From positions 62,001 through 126,000 of the forward strand of contig VCMS01000060.1 in assembly GCA_022539475.1 (NCBI GenBank): a DNA stretch of 64,000 bases, given 5' to 3'. The stretch comes from Gracilaria domingensis (lineage: Eukaryota > Rhodophyta > Florideophyceae > Gracilariales > Gracilariaceae). Below are positions 42,568-52,640 of the stretch, piece after piece; position 1 is the stretch's first letter, and every line of letters begins with the position of its first letter. A program made the translations under genes and the position numbers. The notes beneath the pieces were generated by a model. The model saw only the letters and a program-made list of their open reading frames with translations. It did not search any database and was not told the DNA's origin.

Positions 42568-42634
42568 TAGGCTCTAGCTTCTCGCGTCTTGCGCTACTTT
42601 TGAAAAGTAGCGCAAGAGGCGAAGATAGAGCCTA
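42568..42634. repeat. Hairpin with 32-34-base arms
   Basis: The left arm 42568-42601 (starting TAGGCTCTAGC) and right arm 42603-42634 pair along their whole length with two single-base gaps and a few mismatches; the loop is one base. Confidence 0.85.
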
Positions 42635-42906
42635 TGGCGCAACGAAATGAACCATTGTTCGCGTACTTACAGTCGTCGCTTTGGGTTACCGGGTTCCCGT
42701 TTTCACCCTTCAATCGTTCTATATCTTGGACAAATAGAAGAAGTTGAGGGTGAAAACTTATTTCCTGCCGTTTGCATGTCGCAGAGCGCGAAGAAACGTG
42801 GTGAGGATTGGTTAGTTTAGAGCAAAGATACGTGGAAGGATATGGAAGAACGTACGAATAGACTGCACGGAATACATCCATGAGATACGGATGATGTCCG
42901 CTTTAT

Positions 42907-42935
42907 GGCGTTCTACTCCGGCGGAGTAGAACGCC
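42907..42935. repeat. Perfect palindrome, 14-base arms
   Basis: GGCGTTCTACTCCG at 42907-42920 pairs perfectly with 42922-42935 around a single G. Compact and GC-balanced, like the other hairpins in this region. Confidence 0.85.
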
Positions 42936-43268
42936 CGACGGTAACGGTATGTCGGACGCCGGAGGCGCGGCGGCGGCGGCGGAGGGAAGAGATTTATTTT
43001 TCTGTGCGAGACTGGACAGGTGTACAGCGTACAACGTTGCGAAACCACAGGTTTATAACCAGTGGTAGATAATACGAGAAGTACACCCTTGTGTTGAGGT
43101 CGACGTGTACCTACGTTCCTTTTTGAACGAAAGCACGTGATTTAAACTCAAAATATATTCTCCGTTCTCAGCATGACGTCAATCTTGACTGTCGCTCGAC
43201 CTCCTTCTCCCTTCTTACAACCATCCCTTGCAGTCTTTGTCGTCGTTTCTCGTTCATTTCTTCTTCCC
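42936..43268. other. Upstream region of transposase copy B
   Basis: No gene. It includes a GCG/GGC-rich microsatellite-like patch at 42960-42985 and the probable leader of the frame that starts at 43269. Confidence 0.35.
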
Positions 43269-44081
43269 ATGGTCTACTACTGTACACACAAGAAGCGTGG
43301 GTGCCCCTTCGTTACTCGCCGAGGAGTCTTATCTCTTCAACAGCATGTCAACCATTGCCCGTTTCGTCTGAAAGCAGCGCTGGAAGACGACAATAGCCGG
43401 CCCATTCGGAGAAGCAAGCGTCTCAAGCTTTCCGCGCCCGCGCCCGCATCTTCCGAAACGGTCACTGCCCCTTGTCGCCTTCCCGAGCCTTCGGTGTCCG
43501 AGGACATCGTCGACCCCACTCCGTGCGCCCCTCCCATTCCGGACACTTCGCATTGTGTTTCTCCTTCCCCGGGTCCCGCGTCATTAGAGCGAGAACACGG
43601 AAGCAGTTCCCGCCCAGTGCCTTCTGAGAAGGCCCTCGGTGATTTGCATATGGATTATCTCACGGTTTGTCTGGCTTCAGTAGCTTCCAACCTTGGTCAT
43701 CGTGAGGCGGACGAGCTAATTGGGCTACTTCGGGACCCGCGATTCTCGCAAAAGCGATTCAACGAGACCATAACAAGTTCTAAGCGCTGTACAGAACTGA
43801 AGAACGCCATTTTCGAACGATACGCCTCAAAGGACGGTTTCAATCGCAGAACTGTCTCGCCAGAAGGATGTAAGTTCAGCGCCACCATCTACACGAGAGA
43901 CCCCGTTCAGACACTTGTTAAACAGCTCCAGTTGGCTAACAACGAAAACACATTCTTCCACCCTATACCTCAGACCCACTGCACGAAAATATCTCACCCC
44001 ATGTCCGGCTCTCTCGCAAGAGACGCCACCTCAAAACTTAAGGAAGTAGTGAGGGGCTCTTTGGATAGTAGAATAGCGTAG
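43269..44081 (+). CDS. N-terminal part of a CACTA/Plavaka-like transposase, copy B
   Basis: Start chosen at the ATG at 43269 (context CCCATGG). Residues 3-32 form a zinc-finger-like motif (YYCTHKKRGCPF, then LSLQQHVNHCPF: Cys, Cys, His, His-Cys), as found at the N terminus of Plavaka-type transposases. A basic signal (RRSKRLKLS) and a Pro/Ser-rich linker follow, then a helical region (LTVCLASVASNLGHREADEL). The frame stops at 44079-44081, but family-typical text continues in the next section (44160-44270: TAYPLHLIFLNFSDELRRKR), so this is the intact front of a broken gene. The upstream in-frame extension to 43173 is unlikely to be used. Confidence 0.5.
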   Translation: MVYYCTHKKRGCPFVTRRGVLSLQQHVNHCPFRLKAALEDDNSRPIRRSKRLKLSAPAPASSETVTAPCRLPEPSVSEDIVDPTPCAPPIPDTSHCVSPSPGPASLEREHGSSSRPVPSEKALGDLHMDYLTVCLASVASNLGHREADELIGLLRDPRFSQKRFNETITSSKRCTELKNAIFERYASKDGFNRRTVSPEGCKFSATIYTRDPVQTLVKQLQLANNENTFFHPIPQTHCTKISHPMSGSLARDATSKLKEVVRGSLDSRIA

Positions 44082-45230
44082 TACTCCCAAGAAATAAGTT
44101 AAAGGGAATCTTTCGTAGGTCATCTGCAGGTATGCACCGATAAGTCTTCAACAACTCTAAAGAAAACATCGGTTACTGCTTATCCTCTTCACCTCATCTT
44201 TCTCAACTTCTCCGACGAGCTACGACGTAAGCGCATCCGTGATGACCTCACAGTAGTGGCATACTTTCCTACAACACTAGTACAGTTTTTCGCATCTGAA
44301 CTTCAGATGCGAAAAACTGTACTTGAAGCAGACGCAATCCTATTTCTCTCTAGGAAGTCTCTACGCGATTCCAGGATGCACATCCTTCAAGAATCTTTTC
44401 GTCAAATCTTGTAGCAAATTCTAAATCTAATGCAAAAAGGTTTTCATTTCATCGGCGAAGACGCACTATATCGAGTGTGCCTTTTTCTGCAAGTTTTTGT
44501 GCGGATATTCTGAGGCTAAGGACATTCTGTCTACTCTTCATGGGACCAAAACGCAAAGCCCTTGTCGTAGATGCAAATCCCCTCCCTCATCTTTATGCAG
44601 TAATGTTCTTACGTCATTCACTGGACCCTCTCAAAACCACACTAAAACTTTTAGTGATAGTTCTTGAAGAGTCAGAAAGACATACTCAGTTATTCTCGAA
44701 TATGCAAAGAAAGGCGAAGGAGAAAGAAGTTTACGTCGTGCAAGGGAGAGGAGATCTAAGTCGGATACTCTCATGCGTTCTAATTCCATATCTCTTATTC
44801 TGTCGTGCATCAAAACCTCCTTGACCGTAAGATTCATCCAGGGGTTATTTCCATGCAATGCAGTCTGTTCGGAACAAGGAGAGCTCTCTTTGAACAGTTA
44901 CGCAACTTGCATCTCGGCATATTGAAACCGATTAATACTCCAGAAATCGAGAGACTGTAGTCAGAGACCCTAAGCACTGCAATAGAATCATCCGCGTCAC
45001 GTTCATTTCGAACGATACGTACTCAAATCCAGAACTTTACAAACGCAAATCTATCCCCCATGCAATGCAAGTTTTCTGCCAGAGGTTTGCATATAGATTT
45101 GTTTACGCCAAAGAAAGGCAGGTTACTGAATGGAACCTTCATTAAGGCAGATCTCCTTCGAATGATGGATGCCAAAACATACAAAGACATTGAAATGTTT
45201 TTGCTTTCATGATGGAATTCTTTGAAATCT
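44082..45230 (+). pseudogene. Decayed continuation of transposase copy B
   Basis: Translation of 44160-44270 gives the conserved strand of the catalytic domain (AYPLHLIFLNFSDE, then VVAYFPTT), matching the family in place and order. Further weak pieces follow (44540-44700, 45080-45210) in other frames with many stops. A perfect 43-base palindrome sits within it (next entry). Confidence 0.5.
44280..44322. repeat. Perfect 43-base palindrome inside the transposase remnant
   Basis: The 21-base arms 44280-44300 (GTACAGTTTTTCGCATCTGAA) and 44302-44322 are exact reverse complements around one C. It lies within the transposase-derived text, immediately after the PTTL segment, as though inserted there. 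It starts and ends with GTAC. Confidence 0.9.
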
Positions 45231-46565
45231 GATAGCGAGCGCAGGACACGGCCCCAATCAGAACAATTTTCTCTCAGTACTCGGACGTCGCTTGGACTAC
45301 TTATAGGTTCAATCGTGGCCCATGGTGTAGTGAAAGCTCTATTTCGTCTCTAAGGTGGCAGATTGAAGCCTTTAAATGCTCCTCGACAAAGTGGTCCGCA
45401 GCAATTCATAGCTTTGGAATTGGAACTCTGAAGTTTTATCACGGCTCTTAACAGAAGAAGAACTAACACCATTGGCAGCATTTTACGGTATCTCTACAAC
45501 ACGTCGATTTATGTCTTCTCTTGTAATGTTGTTGACAGGCCTTGTTAATGGGAGCTGAAGCGATACGATTTCAATATTGGAACTATTGTCATGTGCTACG
45601 AGCCCAAGCACGCCGGGCTGAAGGGTTTTCATGACTACCATCTGTTTTGCTTTCACCTACGACTCTTTTCGCGTTTTCCTTCCATAGAGTTTTAAACTGA
45701 ATGAATTTAGCACATAGGAGCTGCTACAGCCCCCGTTCTCTAAACCTGTGAGGATCATGTAGCAGTTAGCTTATCATGACTCCATTTAGTTCTTTTTAGT
45801 GTTCCGCAGAGATATCCACTACCACTATAATTCGGGGATTCTATGGTCGTTGAAGGCCTTCATTGCTGTTTACCCGCCCGTCGTAACGAACCAATTAAAT
45901 TCAGATATTAACATAAAACGCCAGAGCTGGTGCGCTCATGCTAGACGGTATTACTTCATCTAAATCATCCGTAGAATTTGTATATTCACCGGAAACACTG
46001 GTGGCGAGTATTTTAAGTAGCTACTAACTCTCGTTACTCTGTTTTTCTGCAGCTCATCCCGGCGCATTACCACTTTCGTGCGTGCGGCTGTTGAGGCGCT
46101 TTCGTAGTTCGTCACCTTTCTGCATTGAGCAGTGTAAAAAGTGTCGTGTGTCAGTACGTACACAACTTGTAGCAAACGCATGGTCGTCAGTTTTTTTACT
46201 AGGTCAGCATCAATTGGACACGATAAATAGCTGAGTCTTGTCTGATGAATGTATATTGTGCTTGGAAAAAAAGGACTGTCAGTAATGCATCAAACTGTGT
46301 TTTGGGAGGTGTCGAAAGGCTGAAAAATGGTTTTAAAATGTGTCCGCGAGCAGGGGTTTTAGTGGATCTAGACTGATGCGAGTAATGTGTGCGCTCTCGA
46401 ATTGTGCTTTTTAAGCGCTCATAATACTCGAGATATACTCTCATTTATGTACAGCCGGCGTTGTCTGTACAGCCCTTTTACCTCCCGCCCATCCACGTGG
46501 CCAGCACTGTTCACGTGTTGGCGGGCGAATACACCGTAATGAGTGCCGGAAGTGTCGAGGAAGGT
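45231..46565. other. Intergenic stretch
   Basis: Mostly AT-leaning sequence with short frames on both strands and no recognised domain. It may include further unrecognisable transposon sequence at 45231-45500. Confidence 0.35.
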
Positions 46566-47053
46566 GTTTTGGGAGGTCTTGGCATGGTGCCTAAATGTAG
46601 CCAGAATGTGCCCGCGGCCGTGGGGGGGGGGAGGGGGGGGGGTTGGTTGTGTTAGGGTGGCTACCCTAACACAGCCGGACCCCCCCGTCCGCGGGCACGT
46701 TTTGGCTGGTTTTTTAAAATATGTGCTTTTTTATGCCCGCGGGTGGGGGGGTCCGGTCGTGTTAGGGTAGCTACCCTAACACGACCGGACCCCCCCGCCC
46801 GCGGGCACGTTTTGGCCGATTTTTTGAAAAATGTGCGATTTTATGCCCGCGGGCGGGGGGGTCCGGTCGTGTTAGGGTACCTACCCTAACACGACCGACC
46901 CCCCCCTGCCCGCGGGCACGTTTTCGCCACATTCTGGTAGCGTCCACAGACCTCCCAAAACACACAAAGCACGCAACACCGTCCAAAACGTAATCTGCCC
47001 ACGGGCAGGGTGGTCAAGTTGTGTTACGGTAGCGACCCTAACACAACTTGACC
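46566..47053. repeat. Array of G-rich palindromes, period about 110 bases
   Basis: Palindrome 2 (46735-46806) has 36-base arms matching at 35 positions, with centre GTTAGGGTAGCTACCCTAAC and flanks of seven Gs/Cs and GCCCGCGGGC. Palindrome 3 (46845-46917) is almost the same. Palindrome 1 (about 46621-46697) has lost part of its left arm to G-runs. A fourth (47012-47053) has 19-base arms with 18 matching. Between centres the sequence forms a 110-base unit with 37-base inverted ends. Outer sequences (TGTTTTGGGAGGTCT near 46565 and its complement near 46950) are also inverted, so the structure is nested. Confidence 0.88.
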
Positions 47054-47357
47054 TCGTTTGCTGCCAGTACATCAGAATGACATTATGACATGTCTGACGA
47101 GGCGCGTCTGCAACGACCCGTCTCCAGCAAACCTTCTTCCGCAGGCAAGGCAAAGTGGTGGAAGTTTCACCACTTTGGCTTGTGCTCCTACCAACCCTAC
47201 ACGCCTCGCTTCCCCGCCCTCACTTTGTACAGAACAAAAACTCGCTCGTTGTTTGTTTCGCACCGCCCTGAATTTCTCGCGAGTGCACCCACTCAACGCT
47301 CGCAGTCGTCCCGTCGTCCGTCGCGCGTGCTTCGCCGCAGCCGTCATCGCCGCCACC
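47054..47357. other. Spacer before the ankyrin pseudogene
   Basis: Contains open frames on both strands (a plus frame is in phase with the ankyrin text), but without ankyrin or other domain features. It might be the 5' part of the ankyrin gene. Confidence 0.3.
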
Positions 47358-48780
47358 TCGCATGAGCGTAAATCACTGCTCAATGCTTCCGAAGCATGGA
47401 AGCATGGGAGTCCCATAAACGCCCATCAACTCCTCTTCAGTGAAGGAACCGTTGCAGCGCGGGGAGGAACAGCATACGGATGACCAGTATCGTCATTGCA
47501 TATTGCCGCCTTGAAGGAAACCATGGATGTCGTGGACAAGCTACAGCCGCACGGCACCGAAGTGCCTGAATCAACCAAAGATAAGGACGAAGCGTTGCGT
47601 ATTGCCGCTCGGTGCGGACAGAGAGACAATTTGAACAAGCTGTTGCAGCCCAGCGCAGACGCGCACTCTGCAACCGAAGATGGATGGAGTGCATTGCATT
47701 TTTTCGCCATGAACGGGCACATGTGCGTTGTGAACGAGCTGCAGCACGTCGTTGACGTCCAGAGTGCAACGATAGCTGATGGGAATGTATTGCATTTTGC
47801 TACCTCGAGTGAACACCTGAACGTTGTGAGAGATCTATTTCAGCGCGGCTTGAAACCAGATGCTGCGACCAATGCTGGTCAGAATGCGGTGCATATTGTC
47901 GCCCGAAACGGGCACATTGAAATGGTGAAGGAGCTGCTGCATCGCGGCGCGGACGTGCACAGTGCAGATCACGACGGTAAGAATGCGTTGCATCATGCTG
48001 CCAGCGATGGAAACATAGAGATTAGGAAGGTTTTGCTGTAATTTGGTGTCGACTTGCACAGCGCAGACAGCTTCGGTCGGAAAGTGCTGCATCATGATGC
48101 CGCATACGGACAGATTGAGATGGTGAAGGATCTGTTGCAGCACGGCTCGGACCTGCATGGCCTAGAGAACTATCGTCACAATGCACTGCATTTGAGCGCG
48201 GTGAAAGGGCACGTTGAGGTGTAGAAGGAGCTGCTGTTGTCGCGTGGCGCCGACTTGTACAGCATAGACAAGTACGATTGGAATGCGTTGCATCTCAGGG
48301 CGATGTATGGATACTTGGAGGTGATGAACGAGCTTCTGCAGCACAGTGTCGCACAGCGCAGACGATCTCGGAATGCGTCGCATCATGCCGCCCGATACGG
48401 ACACATGGAGGTGGTTAAGGTTGACGTGCACAGCGCAGACACTTTGGTCGAAATGTGTTGCTTATGCCACCCAAAACGGACACTTTGAGGTGGTAAAGAA
48501 GCTGCTGTAGCCCGTCGCCGACTTGCACAGTGCAGAAAACCATGTTCGGAATGCGTTGCATCTGACCGCGATGGACGGACACATAGAGATTACAAAGGAA
48601 ATTCTGGAGCGCGGCGCCGACGTGAACAGTGCAGACATCTACGATAGCAATGCTTTTCATCTAGGCGCGATGAAGGGACACGTTGAGATGGTGAAGAAGC
48701 GGTTGCTGCAGTGCGGCTCCAATTTGCACTGTGCGGACAACTACGGTTCAAGGCGTTGGATCATGTGTAACTTATCCTTT
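47358..48780 (+). pseudogene. Ankyrin-repeat gene, inactivated
   Basis: About ten to twelve 33-residue ankyrin units can be read, with the usual pattern NALH-hydrophobic-AA, G-H-x-E-[VM]-V-K-E-LL, R-GAD-[VL]-HSAD (for example ALHHAASDGNIEI, HIVARNGHIEMVKELLHRGADVHSAD, NALHLTAMDGHIEITKEIL). The frame at 47496-48041 is the longest. Stops interrupt at 47481-47483, after 48041, and repeatedly beyond 48220, with phase changes near 48340-48480. Ankyrin arrays bind proteins; the target is unknown. It directly precedes the HECT remnant, but I see no in-frame link that would show an ankyrin-HECT fusion. Confidence 0.8.
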
Positions 48781-48809
48781 CACCTTACAAGCTATCGGCG
48801 ACTGGTTTA

Positions 48810-50603
48810 GTGCCATCTTTCGCATCGGTTATTGCGGTCTTGAAGCATCTGCACTGGGTATCGGAGGAACTAAGTTTTTGTTCGACTTCTGTGGGCGCAA
48901 GCACTGTTGCATCTTCTACTGCTAAGGTGACTAGAAAGTTCTATGATCCTATTGCGTTATGTGTAGGGATTGTGCCCCTGTGCTGCTTCACAGTAGCGAG
49001 AGAATCGTCATTTCTAATCCCGTTTGATATCAAAAGAACTCTGTTTCAGTCAACTTCTCTGGGAGTTTTGCAAGCGCTTCATTTGTTGCAGAAGCGTAAT
49101 GAAATGTCAGGGGTTGCGAGTAACAGATCTTCTCGACACCAGCGTGAAAGCGAAACAAGGAAAGGGCGTATTCGACGTCAAAAGGTTCGAATCTATCGCG
49201 ACCGAATCGTCGAATCGGCGATCAAGGTGATGAACATGTATTGCCCTCATGGTACAGTGCTAGAGGTCGAATACATCAACGAGGATGGAGCAGGATTGGG
49301 ACCTACTCTTTAGTTTTACACTCTTACCTCGAAAGAAATTCAGATGGTAGATCTGAAGCTTTGGAGAAGTAGCAGTTCGCAGACAATCAAAACGAAGGCA
49401 GAATCGGAAACGGCAACACACTTCATTCATCATATTCGAGATAATGTTCACGTCCCAGTTCGTCAGTCCTCTACACGACGAAGAAGTCGAAGGCAATCTA
49501 ACACGAAACCGACAGTCGCAGTTCAGAGTGAGCCTCCAAGCTACGTAGTGCCTACTGGGACAGGATTTCTCCCTTCAGGCCTACCAGTAACGATTAGTGA
49601 AGCCCAGAAATCTGCGGCTTCGAAGACTTGCTCTTTGTTCCAATTCATTGGTCGTCCTCTGGGTAAGGCTGTTATTGACGGTCGCTTGCTGGATATGAGG
49701 TTTTAGAACACTTTCTCGGAACTTCTCCCGGCATACTGTCGAGTAATATTCGACAGCTGTGGGCCCTCCCGTTCAGATTCATCAGGCTCGTCATCCATCC
49801 TGGAAAGTAGATTCGGAAGCAACAAACGCGACAGAATGGCGATCGAGATATAGATCGAAAGAAGGTGTGGCAGAGATACACTAGCGAGAAATCGGCTATG
49901 AAACTGTTGGATAATGTTGACCATCAACTCGCTGTTTCGCTGCAATCAATTATAAGAATGGTGGGTGACAATGAAGGCGATTCGATACCAGCCCTTTGTC
50001 TGACATTTGTTTTGCCCGGTGATGATTCGATAGAACTTGTGAAAGGCGGAAGCAATATTGAAGTAAATGAGCAGAATGCTGAAGAGTTCGTGAGAAGAGT
50101 GACATACCATGTGCTTTTTGGAGGTGTGTATCGGCAAGCTGAAACGCTTTTGAGAGGCTTGGGTGAGCTAATTGATATCACGAGTCTTCTAGTGTTCCGA
50201 AGCGCTGAACTTGAGTTGTTTTTCTGCGGTCCGCCATATGAGAAGTGGACTATGAACTTTTTGGTTCATTCTACGCGATGTGATCATGGATTAAGCCACG
50301 AGAGCGCTGCGGTGAAGTACTTCCTACAACTTCTAACAGAATTGGATGAAGAAGATCAACAGCGTTTCATCCAATTTACTACTGGCTCTCCAGCTCTTCC
50401 TCTGGGGGAACTGAGCAAATTGCATCCCAGTCTAACAATTGTGCGACGTACCCCGGAAAGCGGGCACTCTCTGGACCAGTGTTTGCAACCGTGATGACTA
50501 GCACAAATTATTTCAAACTCCCGGATTATAGTTCTTATGAGATTGCGAAGAAGCAGGTGCTTTACGCTGTTCGTGAAGGACAGAGGTCGTTCCATCTTTC
50601 TTA
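48810..50603 (+). pseudogene. HECT E3 ubiquitin ligase (TRIP12/UPL3 type), inactivated
   Basis: The text follows the C-terminal half of TRIP12/UPL3-like ligases: a segment ending FLIPFDIKRTLFQSTSLG, then KVRIYRDRIVESAIKVMNMY and LEVEYINEDGAGLGPTL at the start of the HECT domain. FQFIGRPLGKAVIDGRLLD, CDHGLSHESAAVKYFL and [14 protein letters not shown] follow, and a C-terminal lobe ending in FHLS and a stop at 50601-50603. An in-frame TAG replaces a codon at 49311-49313, another stop falls at 49704-49706, and the frame shifts near 49720-49860 and 50490. The position of the catalytic Cys (motif VMT-C in active enzymes) is a Ser codon here (AGC, 50500-50502). So it is dead at several levels. Confidence 0.88.
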
Positions 50604-50683
50604 GAGTGTTTCGAAAGTTAACGCTAGTCAACGGGCAAAGGGCCGGCAAAGAGTAAAGCTTTTTTCTGCTTATAGAAGTTGGT

Positions 50684-51406
50684 TTACCGAGCACAGTATA
50701 CAGCGGGACTGACTGGGGGTGCTTCCAAGGACTTTGACTTTCTTCGTTCAACCAGCACGTCTATATTTGAAACTATCTCAGTTACTGTTAGCTTTCCGCT
50801 AAGTCCGGCTCCTTCCATTGAGGCAAGGTACATTTGCTGGGTGAAGCCAACCGCTGCGGCCGGCGTGCGGAACAGAAAGAACGTGAGCAGCAGCAGCGTC
50901 ACACTGTAGATCAGCGGTTCGTGTAGAGCCTCACGCGCGCTTCCCTCTCTCGACAACGCGCACGCCAACGCGCTTCGCGCGGAGGTGGCAGACAAAAAGC
51001 CTGACACTACAGGCACAGCGGGGAACAACAGCGGCACGCAGGCGGCACACAGACGCGGGTCGGTGGTCGCGCTATACAGCGGCCACAACACAAGGAAAGC
51101 CGGCCCGCAACTGATTTGGATGATCTTCCTCTTCGTGCGCGAGAAAACCAGCCCAAGCGCTGTTACCCGTTGCCAGACGCCCAGCCAAAGCGTGACGGCG
51201 CCGACGATCGCCAGCGTGAGCTGCGCGTCGCACGACGCGTCAGCGAGCGCCGGCAGCATGAGCGCGCGCTTCGCGCCGCGCTGCAGGCAGGCGCGGCTTG
51301 CGGGGCGGCGGGGAATGAGCGCGATGCGATGGAGAGCGTGCGTGGCGGCGTGGAAACGGCCGGTCTGAAACGACGGAAGCGGCGAGAGGAAGCACGTCGC
51401 CCTCAT
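50684..51406 (-). pseudogene. Phytol kinase (VTE5-like) fragment
   Basis: From the ATG at 51404-51406 the N terminus is rich in Arg, Ala, His and Ser (MRATCFLSPLPSFQTGRFHA), like a plastid transit peptide. A membrane helix follows (LTLAIVGAVTLWLGVW), then RTKRKIIQISCGPAFLVLWPLYS, the signature region of phytol/dolichol kinases, then further helices (CAACVPLLFPAVPVVSGFL) and LSREGSAREALHEPLIYSVTLLLLTFFLF. Phytol kinase phosphorylates phytol in the chloroplast for tocopherol synthesis. The conserved C-terminal half with the nucleotide-binding GGDG...GRR region is missing: after AVGF the text is unrelated. Truncated, so probably inactive, although this part of the frame has no stops. Confidence 0.65.
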
Positions 51407-51589
51407 GGCGGACGGCCGCGCGCACACCGTGAGGGTGCGACGCGGCGCGCGACAGCGTCGCGGCGTCGGCAGATGTTGGCGGACTGCGGAGGTTAGCACC
51501 TGAATCGGCAGCTGCGATCATTGCCAATATTCAGCTGGAGGAGGCGTCGCGACTCGCCTCCGTGCCAAGTGGGCCACAGGCTGGAGCCG

Positions 51590-52640
51590 CTACCGCTGTG
51601 TATGCCTGCGCGAATACACGCGTCACATGCCACGTGCACGGCGGCGTCGTCGGTGAGAGTCTTTCATACCGCGTCCTGTGCTGCGCGGTCTTCTTCGACG
51701 AGTTGGGCGGCGCGCGATGCAGTCGGATGGCGCCGACGGCGTGTTTCTCGCCGGATTGTCGCTTGCCAGCGACGGGTTCTGGCCATACAACCGTCAGATT
51801 GTGGAATGCGGAGGCGCAGTTGCCGAAGCTTTCCTTGGTCGGTCATCGCGATTGAGTGCTGGCGTTGGCATTTTCTACAGAGGGGAGTCGATTGGATTCT
51901 GCTTCGAAGGACGGTCGGGTATGGATCTGAGACGTTGAGAAAGGAACTGGTGAGAGCTTGGCTTCCCATCGCAAATGGGTGACGGATTTGGGTTTGAAGC
52001 CGTATCATTTGGATGAACGATGTTGTTTGGTGGTGTCTGCTTCGAAGGATGCTACGCTGAAGATTTGGAACGTGGCTAGCATGAGCGCGGTCAGGATGCT
52101 CGCGCGACATAGAGCTGCAGTCACGACTGCCGTGTGGAGTGGAGACGGTTTTATCTATTCTGCTTCTCAGGATCGTAGTATAAAGATCTAGAATGCTGAT
52201 AATGGCTTATCTTTGTCGACTATAAATGCACATGCTCACTGGGTGAATTCCATCACGCTTTCTACCGACTACGTGCTCAAGTGCGGTGCGTTTGCATCTC
52301 TGGAAGAGCAGAACGGATACATGCCGGTCAAGTGGTCGCGAGAAGAGGCGTTGGAGCGCTATGAAAAGGTGAAACGGCAAAGTACGGGCGGGAGGGAACT
52401 TATGGTGAGTGGGTCCGATAATTTCACTTTGATGCTGTGGGAAGACGTTTGGAAACGCACCTAGGGCATACAGCCCATTTCGCGCATGACCGGCCATCAG
52501 CAGCTGGTCAAATGCAGGGCGTTCAGTCCGGATGGGCGGTATATCGCGTCGGCTAGTTTTGACAAGAATGTAAGACTTTGGGATGGCAAGCTGGCAAGTT
52601 TTGCTTCACGTTCCGCGGACATGTTGCGGCCGTTTACCGA
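51590..52640 (+). pseudogene. Notchless (NLE) WD40 protein, inactivated
   Basis: Order and wording follow Notchless, the WD40 protein that recruits the Rea1/midasin ATPase to pre-60S ribosomes. The pieces are CFSPDCRLPATGSGHTTVRL, then (in another frame) SHRKWVTDLGLKPYHLDERC, then SASKDATLKIWNVASM and [85 protein letters not shown] and [16 protein letters not shown] complete it. Frameshifts occur near 51720, 51860 and 52600, and stops near 52190 and 52463. The N-terminal NLE domain and the last WD repeats are absent. It reads away from the phytol-kinase fragment. Confidence 0.85.

Noticed and set aside
46621-47053. Interstitial telomere repeats
   Set aside because: TTAGGG occurs once per palindrome arm and is never repeated head to tail, so it is part of a palindromic unit.
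47358-50603. A single ankyrin-HECT fusion gene (HACE1-like)
   Set aside because: The HECT part resembles TRIP12/UPL3, not HACE1, and no continuous frame joins the two regions. Kept as two pseudogenes.
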